In this document: positions 26,034-37,161 of the stretch, one piece after another
How the letters are laid out: every line of letters starts with the position of its first letter
How positions within the stretch are numbered: position 1 is the stretch's first letter
From: Spisula solida
Taxonomy: Eukaryota > Mollusca > Bivalvia > Venerida > Mactridae
Direction: 5' to 3'
DNA length: 64,000 nucleotides
NCBI GenBank assembly: GCA_947247005.1
Contig: OX365945.1
Span: 19,412,501-19,476,500, forward strand
Translations under genes and position numbers: made by a program
The notes under the pieces: model-generated
What the model was told of the DNA's origin: nothing
Seen by the model: only the letters and a program-made list of their open reading frames with translations
The model's database searches: none

Positions 26034-26102
26034 TTCGGCTACCTTGCAGAACTACTCGTAGAATGTCGTTGTGTTATTGATGTGCCAACATGAGTCAAGG
26101 AC

Positions 26103-29100
26103 CTGAAAGTGAATACAATTGCTCCTTATGTACACATGACGGCTACATATTACCCTGTTACTATTTATATCGTGATGTAATATTTTAATAAAATAACACT
26201 TACTATATACAGTGTTATGGTCAAATAAACCTGGCAGAATTATGACACTCCTTACTAAATTAAGAAGGAAGTTCTCAAGTGTATCTATATAAATGACAAT
26301 CGACCTTTTTGTATCAAGTCCAGAGAGCGTTCCAGTCCTAAATATCTTAGTTGCTTCAAATAACTGCATCCGACTCATTAATTCGAACCTGATTTTTAAT
26401 TATCTACCTCCAGAGCGACAACAACACAAGATTATTCTTATTCAGTTTTGTGATAGTCATTTTTATAGAACGAATGTTAATGATATGAAAAATACGCTGC
26501 ATATAGCGGTGTTTTCCCTTGATGCCTTTGGATAATCTGGCAGGGAACATCTGAATGACCAAGCACTTAGTTTGCAACAATCGTGTATTTTCGCATGTAA
26601 TCGTTAAAGGGGATTCCCTTCGGGGCGGGGAAAATCCCCTAATAAAATGTTAAGAGAACTCTGTTTCTCAGTCAAAGTGTGAACAGGTGGGGAACCAAAT
26701 ATATACTTCTACATGCTTCTCAGTTTAAGTGTGTCAAGGTTGTTTTAAACCTAACATGATCTTTTACAATGGCATAGAGTCCTACGGGCACTAAACGCAC
26801 CATAGCAAGTGAAATTCATTCTCTTATAAATATCAGTATTGAATCGTGTTTAGGTTATAAACGCATTTTCATAAGAATTTACCAGACGCAAGTGCAGAGA
26901 ACGCTCTGCTCATTTATTTGTCGACGTTGTTTGTCGAAAGGTCGACATGGCGACGAACACCAGCATTTTTACCAAATTTCTCGTGGTTATACGTTGTTTT
27001 GTGGCAGCTATCTTTAAATTCTATGCTGATATCGATTATGAAACCAAGTGTATTTACAAGAACAATTAAATTCTTTAATTGGTCAAATGAATTCACGAAA
27101 CTATTATGCCCAGCTCCACGAAGCTTATTGCGAAAGTGTAACTAATAAAAAAGACATTGACGTATGACGATGTTCAACCGAGCCGGCTCAATGTCACAGT
27201 TTAAGGTCAAAGGTTTGAACCAAATATTTCGTGTCCGCTCCATAACTTTTTCATTACCAACCTGTACGAAACTTATAGCAAATGTGTGAGGCATGGAGGC
27301 GACATGCAAAACCAAGTTCCAATCAAACTGGTTTGCATACAATCAAGTTCACAGTGTATTCATTAGTGCGGCGGGGGAGTGTAGCCATGTTTAGGGATGC
27401 CTTGTTTAAAAATACTTTTTTGACAGATTTCTGACAGATTCGCATGTATAATATCCTATCTGGACAACACTCCTCCTAGCCAAAACCAATTATACCATCC
27501 TCTCTTATCACAGTGCATAGGCCTACATGTAAAAATGTATATGTATTGTGTCATGATTAACGTTATACTTTGTATGAAATAGACAGATGATACTACATAC
27601 TTGTAACATAAAAAATAGTTGTTACCTTAATGTCGAAGTGTCTATGTTCCTCTAGTTTAAATGTGTTTTTTTTACAAACAAACTAAAAGTTTACGTCCAT
27701 ACATTGTGGGTAAATAAAGAATTGTACAATGTAGTTCATATACATGTACTAGCATTTATCTATCATGTACGTACGTACTTAATGATAACCGACATAGTGT
27801 CAAATGATAGTGACTTAAAATTATCACATTTAAAGTCACATGGATGGAGTAAAATATCGAGACACCTCACCGAATTATATTGTTTATCTGCCTTAAAATC
27901 TATGTACATGTACATGATTGGTTTGTTGGTTGTTGGAATATGAGACAGGCCCGATCTTAGGCCGCGACGTTCCAAACAAAGTAATTAAATGGTTATGTGG
28001 TTGCTCCCTAGCTTAGCACTCCTGGTAAGGATACTTCAGAGACGGAAGTTTGGTCCACTGATAACTGTATCATTAGATTCTAGATCAATCATTTAATAAA
28101 TTGCTGCATTATTATTATTTTTTATCAATGAAACAATTACCAGTTGTTTGATCAATGATCAGGTTAATGATATATCGGTTTAATTAAACACAATCCATGT
28201 ACATGTAGCGACCAAACTCATAGCGAAAACACTCAGTTATTTTAAATCATTTATTCAAACTTAATTAAAATTTAACTTCAAATTGAAAATTGACCTTCAC
28301 AAAATGTTAACATTGATACGAATATATACGTGTGCAGATACATGCACTGGAAATACTACACACTATCAATTACGTATATTACATACATTATATATAAATT
28401 ACATTCATTGTGTTGTAGCAGGATTACTCTCATACGAATTTATAACTCAATTTATAGTCAAAATGTAATTAGAATATAAATATATTTTCTGTCGTGAGTT
28501 GCAACTACTCCGCATGCACTACGATACCGGACTTAAATTTTATATACTACTCAAAATTGAAAGAGTGTCAATACATATTCCTTGTGAATATTTTGCGAAT
28601 TGAATAAGATGGGCTGATAGAATTTTCAGAAACATATTTTTTCATTTGCAATATTGTAAACCAGTGAAAATTAGTTCGAAATACGATGTCTAAGTGCTAA
28701 TAAGCCCGGTCTTACTAAAACATTTGTGCTGTATTCTAGCCTCTGTGATAACAGAATACGGTTCATTTTGGTCATTTTTTGTCTTAAACAATACGAGAAC
28801 AGAAAATGAACAAAATTCCTGCGAATTGGACTTATCAGTTACCTGTAAAAAGACGACATGATACACAACTCAGGACGGGTACGACATCCTCCATAGGGGC
28901 AGATCTAATTACGCTCATGGCAGTCAAGTCGTTCCATAACCCACGTGAAGTTACAGTTAATTCCAACACAGAACTGATCTTAAATGTATTTAAATTGGAT
29001 AGGAAAACAATCTCCATCTCTGCCTTCTATCCCCACCCAACCTAATGTAAAGAACACTTAATTGGAAGTAATAGAATGAATGGTTCTACCAAAATGACCA

Positions 29101-29722
29101 CTACGAGGCGTACGAGCATAATTTCAACAAAATGCGGTAGGTATTGGGGTCATGATCGTGAACAAGTATGTAAAAAAATAAGAGTAGCTATTGCAGTCAA
29201 TAATATATTCATCCGCGTTGGTGGAATTGCTACGGTGGCACGAAGGGGCAGGAAATATATTTGAGTCAGACTTCAGGAAAATATGCTAAATTTTGATATA
29301 ATTTAATTTCTATATGTAACATGGTATTTTAAAAACTCTAAAATGAGAAAATACACATCTTTTATTTCGATTTTAAGTATTTATCCATAAAGTTCTGTAT
29401 TTTAAATTGTCCCATGAATTATGTCGAGATCAAATACTTCGTTGCTATGGGTACCATTTCAGAAAAGTACTCTGACTGAGGAGAATGCTGAGTTAGTTGT
29501 TTAATTCAGTAGCAGCCTTTCTCTAGATGCGATTCTAATACAACCAGCGGTTTCAGCTATATACACACAGAGGAAACCACGATGTGCCCGAACTCCCGAT
29601 AAAACACAAACCTGTATATAGGCCTATTCATTATTTCTAATATTGATTTTGCTCTTTTTCATTCTATGCCACTTATACCGTGGTATCTCTATAGAAGGGT
29701 CATAGGAAACACTTGATTGCAT
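26103..29722. other. Intergenic, promoter side of the TRIM-like gene
   Basis: No intact gene is seen. A short open frame at 28806-29045 (+) has a C-terminal block (TELILNVFKLDRKTISISAF) that faintly recalls the endonuclease domain of LINE-type elements. It is too short and isolated to call more than a possible fossil. Confidence 0.45.
26606..26640. promoter_or_regulatory. Paired NF-kappaB/Rel-type sites upstream of the TRIM-like gene
   Basis: GGGGATTCCC at 26609-26618 fits the kappaB consensus GGGRNNYYCC. GGGGAAAATCCCC at 26627-26639 fits a Dorsal/Rel-type GGG-W-CCC site. They lie about 580 bases upstream of the start codon of the minus-strand TRIM-like gene. The same bases can also form a hairpin (aggggatt/aatcccct), so the match could be a by-product of a palindrome. 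Confidence 0.35.
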
Positions 29723-30022
29723 GTTAATGCACCTACCAATGTTTTCCGCCAGGGGGGCGGCGGGCATACACGGGACTTTTGACAGAAGGCTGTTCCCGAT
29801 AGGTGGGAATTTGACAGACAGAATGGTGCCGAGTCCCGGGAAATTTTGACTTTGGCCGAAATTTTGATCCCGGGGGTATGTAAAGCATCTCACAGTGAGG
29901 GGATTTTGACAAATTGCCCTTGCTCTAGGGTGGGAATTTAGACTTTGAAAAAGTAAAAATGTCAAATTCCCCTGGGTCAGTCCGCCGCCTCCCCCCCCCC
30001 CCCCCCGGGGAACATTGATAGG
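29723..30022. mobile_element. GC-rich inverted-repeat element, interrupted by the LTR retrotransposon
   Basis: The left arm 'gttaatgcacctaccaatgt' pairs with a right arm that is now split: 'aacattgatagg' lies at 30011-30022 and its continuation 'tgcataac' lies at 39843-39850, on the far side of the retrotransposon. The interior is much richer in GC than the surroundings and holds a long C homopolymer. A small non-autonomous element is the best explanation; its minus-strand open frame is not a gene. Confidence 0.65.
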
Positions 30023-30024
30023 AA

Positions 30025-30262
30025 TGTAGTATTTGTACGTCGGAACAGCGGGCCGGCTGTTCCAACCATAACAAGTGGTATCAGCCAATCAGAAGCGTCC
30101 TGGTCTGACGTATGCTCTGGGCCAGGCTTGTCAGCCTGTGTTCGCTCTCTGTGCATTAATACCTACTACTGGAAAGACGTACCCGAAGTTTCTACTTCCC
30201 ACTTAGGTGAGTTAAACTTACATACTGTCTTACTGTAGTCCATGTAGTGACAATTCACTACA
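30025..30262 (+). repeat. 5' LTR
   Basis: 238 bp, TGTAGT...ACTACA, so the ends form a short inverted repeat. It contains a CCAAT box (CCAATCAG at 30085), a CRE-like TGACGT at 30106, and a strong splice donor (ttag/GTGAGT) with GT at 30207. I saw no clear TATA box or AATAAA. Both LTRs are preceded by GGAA, so the exact left boundary could lie up to four bases further out. Confidence 0.95.
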
Positions 30263-30264
30263 TT

Positions 30265-30280
30265 TGGCGCTGCGAGCATT
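30265..30280 (+). other. Primer-binding site
   Basis: TGGCGCTGCGAGCATT starts two bases after the LTR. A leading TGG complements the CCA tail of a tRNA, and the following bases resemble the complement of a serine-tRNA acceptor arm. The exact tRNA is an inference to be checked against the host tRNA set. Confidence 0.6.
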
Positions 30281-31077
30281 TGTTCCTTCGCGTGAAATAG
30301 CTTACGCGTTTGTTGATATCTGTGCGTGTTTGGGGGATTGACTTACGTTCAATCGTTGGAATATTTGCGTGAAGTGCAGTGCAGGCCGCTATTGAGCTTG
30401 CACCACGTAAACATTGTTTCCAACAATTTCTAAGTGTTGTTGTCCACAAAACAGTGGGACAAGGACGCTATTTTGTGCCTTAAATCGTCGCAGGGAGTTT
30501 TATTTTTCCCGTGGTGTGAGCGGCCATTGTTTGCATCACGTGATATTTTTTCTTGGCGACGTAAGGCGCTATAGGTTATTAGCTTGCTGTTTTACGTATC
30601 GTAGGGTGATATTTTGTCGGGAACACGGATATATTTTGAATAAAAATATTTTTCCGCGCTGTGAATTGCCATTTTCGAGATTCTCATCTGGATTTGCACC
30701 GCGACTTCCTGTTTCCGGTTATTCACCTACGAGCCGTGTTGGCAAGTTAATTTCACTAAAACTGAACGTAAACTCCCAATAAGAACAGATATTGAACATC
30801 TTATCTTGCACTTTATGTAATTTGAAGGACTGAACCATAGTTTTGTGCCATTGTAATACTTTTTGGGGTTATTTTGATTTATTTTATGGTTGACTGATTT
30901 TCAACACAAAAACAATTTGTTTGGGGTATTTTATAAATTTCTTGTACGTGACTCTGGTTCATTTGTCCTTACCAATTGGCTCATTGTTTATTATTGTTGT
31001 TGACCCCAAATTGTATACCCTTGTGTTATTGACCTGGTAATTCATTGTACATCAACTTTATTAGACCTTATTTAAAA
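30281..31077 (+). other. Retrotransposon 5' leader
   Basis: About 800 bases between the primer-binding site and the gag ATG. An open frame (30414-30782) lacks recognisable features and is not called. Packaging signals are expected here but cannot be identified by eye. Confidence 0.5.
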
Positions 31078-32985
31078 ATGGCTCAAAAACCAATCCTAGT
31101 TCACATTAATTATGATAGTTTCGAAAATTTGCAAAAATTGGAGAACATTGGGCCTGCAAGGGCTAATCAAATTGTGAAACTCCGCAGAAATAGACCATTT
31201 ACCATTCAAAATATAAATGATATAAGCGGTATAACAATAACGGAGGAGTTCTTGAGTTGCATTAGTTTTAATATGCCCCATTATCCTTACAGTAAGGAGG
31301 TGTTGGAGAATCTTGGAATGTGTTCCGGTGGGGAGTCAGATACGGACACGTATGTGGCCGGACCTGTTCTCACTACACAGACTGTTGAACAAGATTCGGA
31401 ACTAACAATGCTTAATTCAATGCCAGAGAATTCCTCACAGGGATTAATAACTATTCATAGAGCCAATGCACATAAAGGCGACATGCCAGTCAAATCAGAA
31501 GGTTTTAATGAACCTGAAGATATTGAGGTATCTGAGGGGACAGGGTTAGATTCCCAGCCCCTTAACCCAAATGTGGCGGATGAGATGAGGGGGTGTATAG
31601 ATGTTATAACAGAGTTCCAAAAACGTAAATTGGAGCTACCTAAAAATGACATCCGTCAAAATATCCAGAGCACTCGCCCCAAAGAATGGGCTAAGCGTTC
31701 AGAATATAAGACTAAGACCCCTGTTTCTCAATCCACTAAGCTTTACACCAACAACAGACAAGATAATTATAGATCTCCCTCTCGCGAAAGAGATACTGAT
31801 TATTACTATGATCACCATCAAGGTAGTGGTTGGAGGGAGCCTGCAGAAGCCGAACAAAATTTGGTTGGCATTCTAAAAGGCACTCTCCAAACCACTCAGA
31901 TGTTGGCGGACATGATGAGGGAGGGTGGTCACCGTTCTAGGGACATGGGGAACAGAACGGCTGAAAGAAGGGCTAATACCCAGAAAATGTGCCAAATTCC
32001 CAAGCCCTTAATATATAATGGGACCACCGAATGGAAAACATGGCTTAGGAAATTCTTAAGTTTCTGTATAAACAGTGGCTGGGAGGGAGAATCTCGAAAA
32101 TCTGTTATGTTGTGGTGTCTGGATGGAAAGCCAGCTGATTACTATGCTAATCTGCTGGACAGACATCCAGATATATCATATAACCAATTAGAGGCCAATT
32201 TAACTAAGCGCTTTGGAAAGAAAGACATTCCGGAGAATTTAATGGCAGAATTCACTACTGCCTGTCAAAAAGACGACGAAGACTTAGATGATTGGGCAGA
32301 CAGGATTTCTGACCTGGCATTCAGGGCGTTTCCAGAACTCCCTGATGGCAGGATAGAACAATTGTCTGTCACTAGGTTCTGTCAGGGTTGCAATGACAAG
32401 AAAGCGGGGCACATGGTCATAACTGGCCCAAGCCGCCCTTCTTCTGTCGATGCAGCCGTGGAGGCCATAAGGTGGCATAATCTCAATCATCATGTCATTT
32501 TTGGTAAGCCTAAATCAGTAAGGGCTGTGACTATGGAGGAGACGGCTGCTAGCTCTAGTGAGCGAGTGGTAGTCTCGCCCTCTGTCATGGCCATTACAAA
32601 CTCTCCAAGTCGTGGCGCTAGACCCATCAACCCTAGAGAAAGCTCAGGGTCCCCTTCCGCGTCCCTGTCTGACCGGGTTACTAACCTAGAAAGGCAAATG
32701 GGCCAGGTTTTGGGGATGTTGAGTGATATCAAGGGGGCAGTGGACAAATTGACCTCTGACCCTAAGAAGGTAAGGTTTGAAAAGTCGCCCTCTCCCATGC
32801 GTAGCAGAACATATAACACAAAGATATGTTATGCATGCAAACAAGAGGGCCACTTCGCAGCCGAATGCCCTAATAAACGACCTAACACTTCTAGGTCAGT
32901 TTCATATGTGTCCGGCGACCAAAATGAGTTGGACCGTCCCCTAGAGGATTCGGAAAACTACATGGGGTCGGACACGGAGGCCTAA
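31078..32985 (+). CDS. gag: Gag with N-terminal helix-hairpin-helix and CCHC zinc knuckle
   Basis: 635 residues from the ATG at 31078 (aaaaATGg context). Residues 10-52 match the ComEA-type helix-hairpin-helix: INYDS, then [17 protein letters not shown], then [14 protein letters not shown], with the hairpin glycine at G25 and the second at G51. Residues ~320-450 are the retrotransposon Gag capsid-like core ([11 protein letters not shown]...[10 protein letters not shown]...[12 protein letters not shown]). C584, C587, H592 and C597 form a CCHC zinc knuckle that binds RNA. An Arg/Ser-rich linker lies between the HhH and the core. The zinc knuckle and core are normal for Gag; the HhH, normally a non-specific DNA-binding motif, is not a standard Gag part. 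The stop codon lies directly after the 5' arm of a predicted stem (see the frameshift entry). Confidence 0.92.
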   Translation: MAQKPILVHINYDSFENLQKLENIGPARANQIVKLRRNRPFTIQNINDISGITITEEFLSCISFNMPHYPYSKEVLENLGMCSGGESDTDTYVAGPVLTTQTVEQDSELTMLNSMPENSSQGLITIHRANAHKGDMPVKSEGFNEPEDIEVSEGTGLDSQPLNPNVADEMRGCIDVITEFQKRKLELPKNDIRQNIQSTRPKEWAKRSEYKTKTPVSQSTKLYTNNRQDNYRSPSRERDTDYYYDHHQGSGWREPAEAEQNLVGILKGTLQTTQMLADMMREGGHRSRDMGNRTAERRANTQKMCQIPKPLIYNGTTEWKTWLRKFLSFCINSGWEGESRKSVMLWCLDGKPADYYANLLDRHPDISYNQLEANLTKRFGKKDIPENLMAEFTTACQKDDEDLDDWADRISDLAFRAFPELPDGRIEQLSVTRFCQGCNDKKAGHMVITGPSRPSSVDAAVEAIRWHNLNHHVIFGKPKSVRAVTMEETAASSSERVVVSPSVMAITNSPSRGARPINPRESSGSPSASLSDRVTNLERQMGQVLGMLSDIKGAVDKLTSDPKKVRFEKSPSPMRSRTYNTKICYACKQEGHFAAECPNKRPNTSRSVSYVSGDQNELDRPLEDSENYMGSDTEA

Positions 32986-33020
32986 GTTCGACCCAAAATT
33001 CTTGGTGTACAGGGCCTCCG
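32928..33020 (+). promoter_or_regulatory. Gag-Pol overlap with candidate -1 frameshift signal
   Basis: The pol frame is open from 32928 and gag stops at 32983-32985, so a -1 shift must occur in this 58-base overlap. An 8-bp GC-rich stem pairs CGGAGGCC (32975-32982) with GGCCTCCG (33013-33020), loop 30 bases. Candidate slip sites are GGAAAAC (32952-32958, 16 bases upstream) and GGGG (32964-32967, 7 bases upstream). Neither is a canonical X-XXY-YYZ heptamer, so the site is uncertain while the need for a shift or reinitiation is clear. Confidence 0.5.
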
Positions 33021-33032
33021 CCTTCTGAGTTA

Positions 33033-36000
33033 GTGGACAGCGCGAGTAGTGATATCATTGACGCTTGGGACGTAGACGCAGCGCCTGAGACAGTAACTGT
33101 CTGTCAAATGCGTTCTGGGTCTATGTACCGGGTGCCTGTTGGTGTCAATACCCTGCGTACTCAGGCGGTTGTTGACACAGCAGCCGAAGTGTCCATAATC
33201 TCTGACTCACTGTATAGGAGAATGGAACCAAAACCAAGGTTCATTAAAGGGGTGACTTTACATACGGCCGGGAAACAATTAGATATGTATGGGTTTATTG
33301 TGGGTCCAATTCGTCTTCAGCTTGGGGGAAAAACTTACAACATGTGTGTGTATGTGGCTCCCATAGAGGATGAAATGTTGCTAGGGTTGGATTTCTTAAA
33401 GACCTATGGGGTTCAACTGGATTTACAAAAGTCCAATCTCACAATAGGTCCAGAGATCATTACCATGGCTGTGGGCTCATTCCACAACGCCCCTACTGTT
33501 TCCACGGTCAAAGTTACTAAACGAATTGTAATTCCCCCTAATTCCATGGCTCATGTACAATGTGGGTTAGAACAGGATTTATCTCAATTTGTGATAGAAC
33601 CTGTTGACAACAGTAGGTTTCTTATGCCACGTACAGTACACACGTCGGGTACTAATACCAGAGTATGTGTATTGAATGTGGCAGATACCTACGTCACTTT
33701 AAGGAAAGGGCAAAAGATTGCTGAGGCTCATATGGCATGCACGGTAGAACCAATACCAGCAGAGCTGGAGTCTGGTTTTCGGGCATGTTCTGTTCAAGCA
33801 AACACTTCGGGCAAAACTTCCCTAGTGCCGGAACATTTAGAAAGCATGGTTAAAAATTCTATATCCGAATTGGATAAAAATCAGGCACTTGAGTTTGCAC
33901 AGTTAATAAATGAGTTTCAGGATGTCTTTGCCAAAACTGATTTCGATCTTGGGGGGTTTAAAGATATCCATCACCATATCGATACCGGGGACGCGAGGCC
34001 TATTAAACAAAAAATGCGTCGCACTCCACTTGGCTTTGCTGCTGAGGAGGAGGCGCACCTACATCAAATGCTTAAATCAGGGGTAATTCAACCCTCCATT
34101 TCTGAATGGGCCTCACCCCCTGTGTTGGTGCGTAAAAGAAATGGGTCACTAAGATGGTGTTTAGATTATAGGGCCTTAAATAATGTCACAATTAAGGACG
34201 TCTATCCATTGCCCATCATAGAGGAGTGTCTAGATGCTTTGTACGGCAACTGTTGGTTCTCTAAATTGGACGCCAATTCTGCATATTGGCAAATACCAAT
34301 TGCGGAAGAGGATAGACCAAAAACTGCATTTGTCACTAAGTATGGCCTATTTGAATTTGTTAAGTTGGCATTTGGTTTATGCAATGCGCCTGCAACATAT
34401 TCAAGGGTTATCGGACTGGTTTTAAGGGGTCTCGCATGGAACATAGTTTTAGCCTTTCTTGACGACATCATGGTCCTGGGGAAAACATTCCAGGACCACT
34501 TACAAAATCTGAGAAAGGTATTTTTGAGACTAAGGCAATACAAACTTAAATTAAAGCCTAAGAAATGCGAGTTCTTTAAGACCACGATTGACTTTTTAGG
34601 CCGCACTGTCTCAGGCGAGGGTCTATGTATGGCAGACGAGTCCATTAAAGTGATAAAAAATTGGCCCGTACTTCAAAATTCAAAAGATGTTGAACGCTTT
34701 CTGGGATTAGCTAATTATCATCGGGGTTTCATCAAAAATTTTGCCCAGATTGCTGCGCCCCTCTATAGGTTAACTGGAAAAAATGCATTTTCATGGGGGG
34801 CTGAACAAGAACAAGCATTTAACAATTTAATTTTGGCTTTAACATCGGCACCAGTTCTCACTATACCCAATGGGCAAGATGTGTTCATATTGGATACAGA
34901 TGCTTCAGGGGTTGCAGTGGGAGCTGAGCTTATTCAAATACAAAATGGGGAAGAAAGAGTAATTGCATATGCTAGTTGTGCTTTGTCTCCCGAGCAAAGA
35001 AAGTACTGTACTACCAGACTGGAATTGCTGGCGGTAATAAAGTTCACTAGACAGTTTCGTCATTATTTGCTAGGACATAGGTTTAAAGTTCGCACTGACC
35101 ACAGTAGTCTAACCTGGTTGTTGAATTTCAAGAACCCTCAAGGTCAGATTGCAAGATGGTTGGAAGAACTGAGCCAATATGACATGGAAGTGTGTCATAG
35201 ACCAGGTTCCAAGCACTCTAATGCCGATGCACTATCTAGATTACCTAATTCTGAGGGGTGTAGACATTACAAATTAGGTTGGGGGGTTGAGAATTTACCT
35301 TGCGGTGGGTGTCCATATTGTCAACGAATGCATAAAAATTGGTCTGAGTTTGCTTCCAAAGTAGATGAGGCAGTACCCTTGACCACCAAAAACTTTGTTG
35401 ACGATTCACCCACAGCTTGTGCAGTTTCTCATGGATCAGCTGGAAAGGGCGACATTGGGGACTCTCCCCACAGCCACTTTCAGATAATATCCAATGAGGG
35501 TAAAAGTGAAATTGGGGAAAGCGTTTCTGTCTGGGCTGTTAACGGGGCTACACCTGGTTTGACATATTGGGGTTTTGATAAAAATCTGTTAATTGAGGCC
35601 CAAAACAAAGATCCAGAACTAAAACCATTGCTGGACTGGTTGATGGATGGAAAGGAGCCCATTGAGGGTACCTTATTCCGATCAAGTCCAAGTACCAAGT
35701 TCTACTGGATCAATAAGGATATGTTCACTCTATCAGGGGGGGTCTTATGGCGCGAGAACCCTGAAGATGAGGATAAGTTACTGGTTATTCCTGAGTCCCT
35801 CAAACTTGAGGTTTTGTGTCTAAACCATGACTTACCCTCCGGGGGTCATCAAGGTATGGAACGTACAAAGGCCAAACTCAAACAAAAATACTTTTGGCAT
35901 GGCCTGGGAGCGGATACCCAAAGGTATATTGCATCGTGCGTTCCTTGCAACCAAGGCAAACGACCTAATCGTAAGTCAAGGAGCCCCCTAAAGAGTTTTC

Positions 36001-37094
36001 AAGCCGGTTCTCCCATGGAAAGGGTGAACATTGACTTCTTGGGACCTCTAACACGCACTGAGAGGGGAAATGAGCACGTACTCATGATTGTGGACCAGTT
36101 CACAAAGTGGGTAGAGTGTATTCCATTGCCTTCTCAGACAGCGGAAGTAACAGCTAGGGCCTTGATCAATGAGTTTTTTAGTAGATTCGGTTTTCCTTTT
36201 GAAATATTTAGTGATCAGGGCAGAAATTTCCAAAGTAACTTGTTCTCTAAAATGTGTGAAATTACCAAAATTCATCAAGCCAAAACTACCCCATACAGAC
36301 CGTCCGGTAACGGCCAAGTGGAACGTTTTAATAGAACTTTAATGGATGCCGTCAGGTGTTTTGTACAAAAATCTCCAGGTACTTGGGATTTATACCTACC
36401 TCAAATAAGTGGGGCTTTACGGTCTTGTGTCAACAGAGACACTGGCTACTCGCCCAACAAATTGATGTTAGGAAGGGAGGTCTGTTTACCTGCAGATTTG
36501 CTATATCCATTAAATATGGGGGTTCTTGGTGATAACAAAACACAGGACGAGTATCTAGCTGAATTAGAGGGATCCATGATCGAGGCCAACCGAATCGCCA
36601 GGGAAAAACTTAAGGGAGCCCATAAACGTATGAGTCGGGACTATGACCTAAAAATCCTACAAAAACAATATGACACTGGGGATTTGGTTTATGTTCTGAA
36701 CTCACACGTCCCGAAAGGGAAAAGTAGAAAACTTGCACCAGTGTGGAAGGGTCCAGGAATAATAGTTGCAAAAATGTCAGCATCCATTTACAAGATAAAA
36801 TTCCGTTCTATCATATTTACTGCCCACCATGACAAAATTAAAAAATGTTTGGATCGTGAATTACCCTCTTGGTTGGAAAAATTCAGGGATAACATACAAC
36901 TATTGAATAAATCAGTACCTAAGGTGGACTCCGGGTCTGATTCAGTTGTGTATTGTCACTGTAGACAGCCATACCAGCAGAGATTCATGATCCAATGTGA
37001 TGCATGTGCAGAATGGTTTCATGGCGCTTGCGTTAATTTAACACCTGTGGATGCTCTCGATATCGACGAGTACTTTTGCTCGAATTGTAATTAA
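33033..37094 (+). CDS. pol: Pol: protease, RT, RNase H, integrase, C-terminal PHD finger
   Basis: 1,353 residues counted from 33033; the frame has no ATG at its start and is open from 32928, consistent with a Gag-Pol fusion. Protease active site at D48 (VVDTAAE, in place of the more usual DTGA/DSGA). RT spans ~310-520 with the catalytic FLDD at 475-478. RNase H begins at D621 (LDTDAS). Integrase has an HHCC zinc site (H932, H939, C969, C972) and a D1001, D1061, E1097 triad with the exact D-x35-E spacing; a GPY/F-like segment follows (VWKGPGIIV). The last 48 residues are a PHD finger (described separately). No stop or frameshift interrupts the ORF and every catalytic residue I can check is present, so enzymatic competence is likely. 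It overlaps the open frame of ORF3 by a few codons. Confidence 0.95.
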   Translation: MDSASSDIIDAWDVDAAPETVTVCQMRSGSMYRVPVGVNTLRTQAVVDTAAEVSIISDSLYRRMEPKPRFIKGVTLHTAGKQLDMYGFIVGPIRLQLGGKTYNMCVYVAPIEDEMLLGLDFLKTYGVQLDLQKSNLTIGPEIITMAVGSFHNAPTVSTVKVTKRIVIPPNSMAHVQCGLEQDLSQFVIEPVDNSRFLMPRTVHTSGTNTRVCVLNVADTYVTLRKGQKIAEAHMACTVEPIPAELESGFRACSVQANTSGKTSLVPEHLESMVKNSISELDKNQALEFAQLINEFQDVFAKTDFDLGGFKDIHHHIDTGDARPIKQKMRRTPLGFAAEEEAHLHQMLKSGVIQPSISEWASPPVLVRKRNGSLRWCLDYRALNNVTIKDVYPLPIIEECLDALYGNCWFSKLDANSAYWQIPIAEEDRPKTAFVTKYGLFEFVKLAFGLCNAPATYSRVIGLVLRGLAWNIVLAFLDDIMVLGKTFQDHLQNLRKVFLRLRQYKLKLKPKKCEFFKTTIDFLGRTVSGEGLCMADESIKVIKNWPVLQNSKDVERFLGLANYHRGFIKNFAQIAAPLYRLTGKNAFSWGAEQEQAFNNLILALTSAPVLTIPNGQDVFILDTDASGVAVGAELIQIQNGEERVIAYASCALSPEQRKYCTTRLELLAVIKFTRQFRHYLLGHRFKVRTDHSSLTWLLNFKNPQGQIARWLEELSQYDMEVCHRPGSKHSNADALSRLPNSEGCRHYKLGWGVENLPCGGCPYCQRMHKNWSEFASKVDEAVPLTTKNFVDDSPTACAVSHGSAGKGDIGDSPHSHFQIISNEGKSEIGESVSVWAVNGATPGLTYWGFDKNLLIEAQNKDPELKPLLDWLMDGKEPIEGTLFRSSPSTKFYWINKDMFTLSGGVLWRENPEDEDKLLVIPESLKLEVLCLNHDLPSGGHQGMERTKAKLKQKYFWHGLGADTQRYIASCVPCNQGKRPNRKSRSPLKSFQAGSPMERVNIDFLGPLTRTERGNEHVLMIVDQFTKWVECIPLPSQTAEVTARALINEFFSRFGFPFEIFSDQGRNFQSNLFSKMCEITKIHQAKTTPYRPSGNGQVERFNRTLMDAVRCFVQKSPGTWDLYLPQISGALRSCVNRDTGYSPNKLMLGREVCLPADLLYPLNMGVLGDNKTQDEYLAELEGSMIEANRIAREKLKGAHKRMSRDYDLKILQKQYDTGDLVYVLNSHVPKGKSRKLAPVWKGPGIIVAKMSASIYKIKFRSIIFTAHHDKIKKCLDRELPSWLEKFRDNIQLLNKSVPKVDSGSDSVVYCHCRQPYQQRFMIQCDACAEWFHGACVNLTPVDALDIDEYFCSNCN
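36951..37091 (+). other. PHD finger at the C-terminus of Pol
   Basis: Zinc ligands in C4HC3 order: C1308, C1310, C1322, C1325, H1330, C1333, C1349, C1352. In H3K4me3-binding PHD fingers of the KDM7 (PHF2/PHF8) type the methyl-lysine cage is Tyr-Tyr-Met-Trp; here Y1307, Y1314, M1319 and W1328 occupy those positions, and the DID-Y-C segment before the last Cys pair is also shared. It takes the place that a chromodomain has in chromoviruses. Binding to H3K4me3 is inferred from the residues, not shown. Confidence 0.9.
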
Positions 37095-37098
37095 TATT

Positions 37099-37119
37099 CT
37101 TAACATTGTATACTTTCAG
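37099..37119 (+). promoter_or_regulatory. Splice acceptor upstream of ORF3
   Basis: A branch-point-like cttaac (37099-37104) is followed by 'gtatactttcag' ending at 37119, a good acceptor. With the LTR donor at 30207 it would give a spliced mRNA in which the ATG at 37162 is the first in frame for ORF3. The frame is also open from the acceptor to this ATG. A further donor-like gtaagt lies at 37141. Confidence 0.5.
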
Positions 37120-37161
37120 GTTAAGAACCATTTCCATTTCGGTAAGTTAGGACATTTAACA

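Noticed and set aside
28806..29264. Two short plus-strand ORFs as a gene
   Set aside because: Only a faint LINE-endonuclease resemblance in the first and none in the second; no splice structure.
29624..30088. Minus-strand 154-codon ORF with a Gly run
   Set aside because: It crosses the C homopolymer of a non-autonomous element and runs into the LTR, so it cannot be a host gene.
30414..30782. Leader ORF of the retrotransposon as an accessory gene
   Set aside because: No domain, composition like the leader, and no conserved start context; needs comparison among copies to revive.
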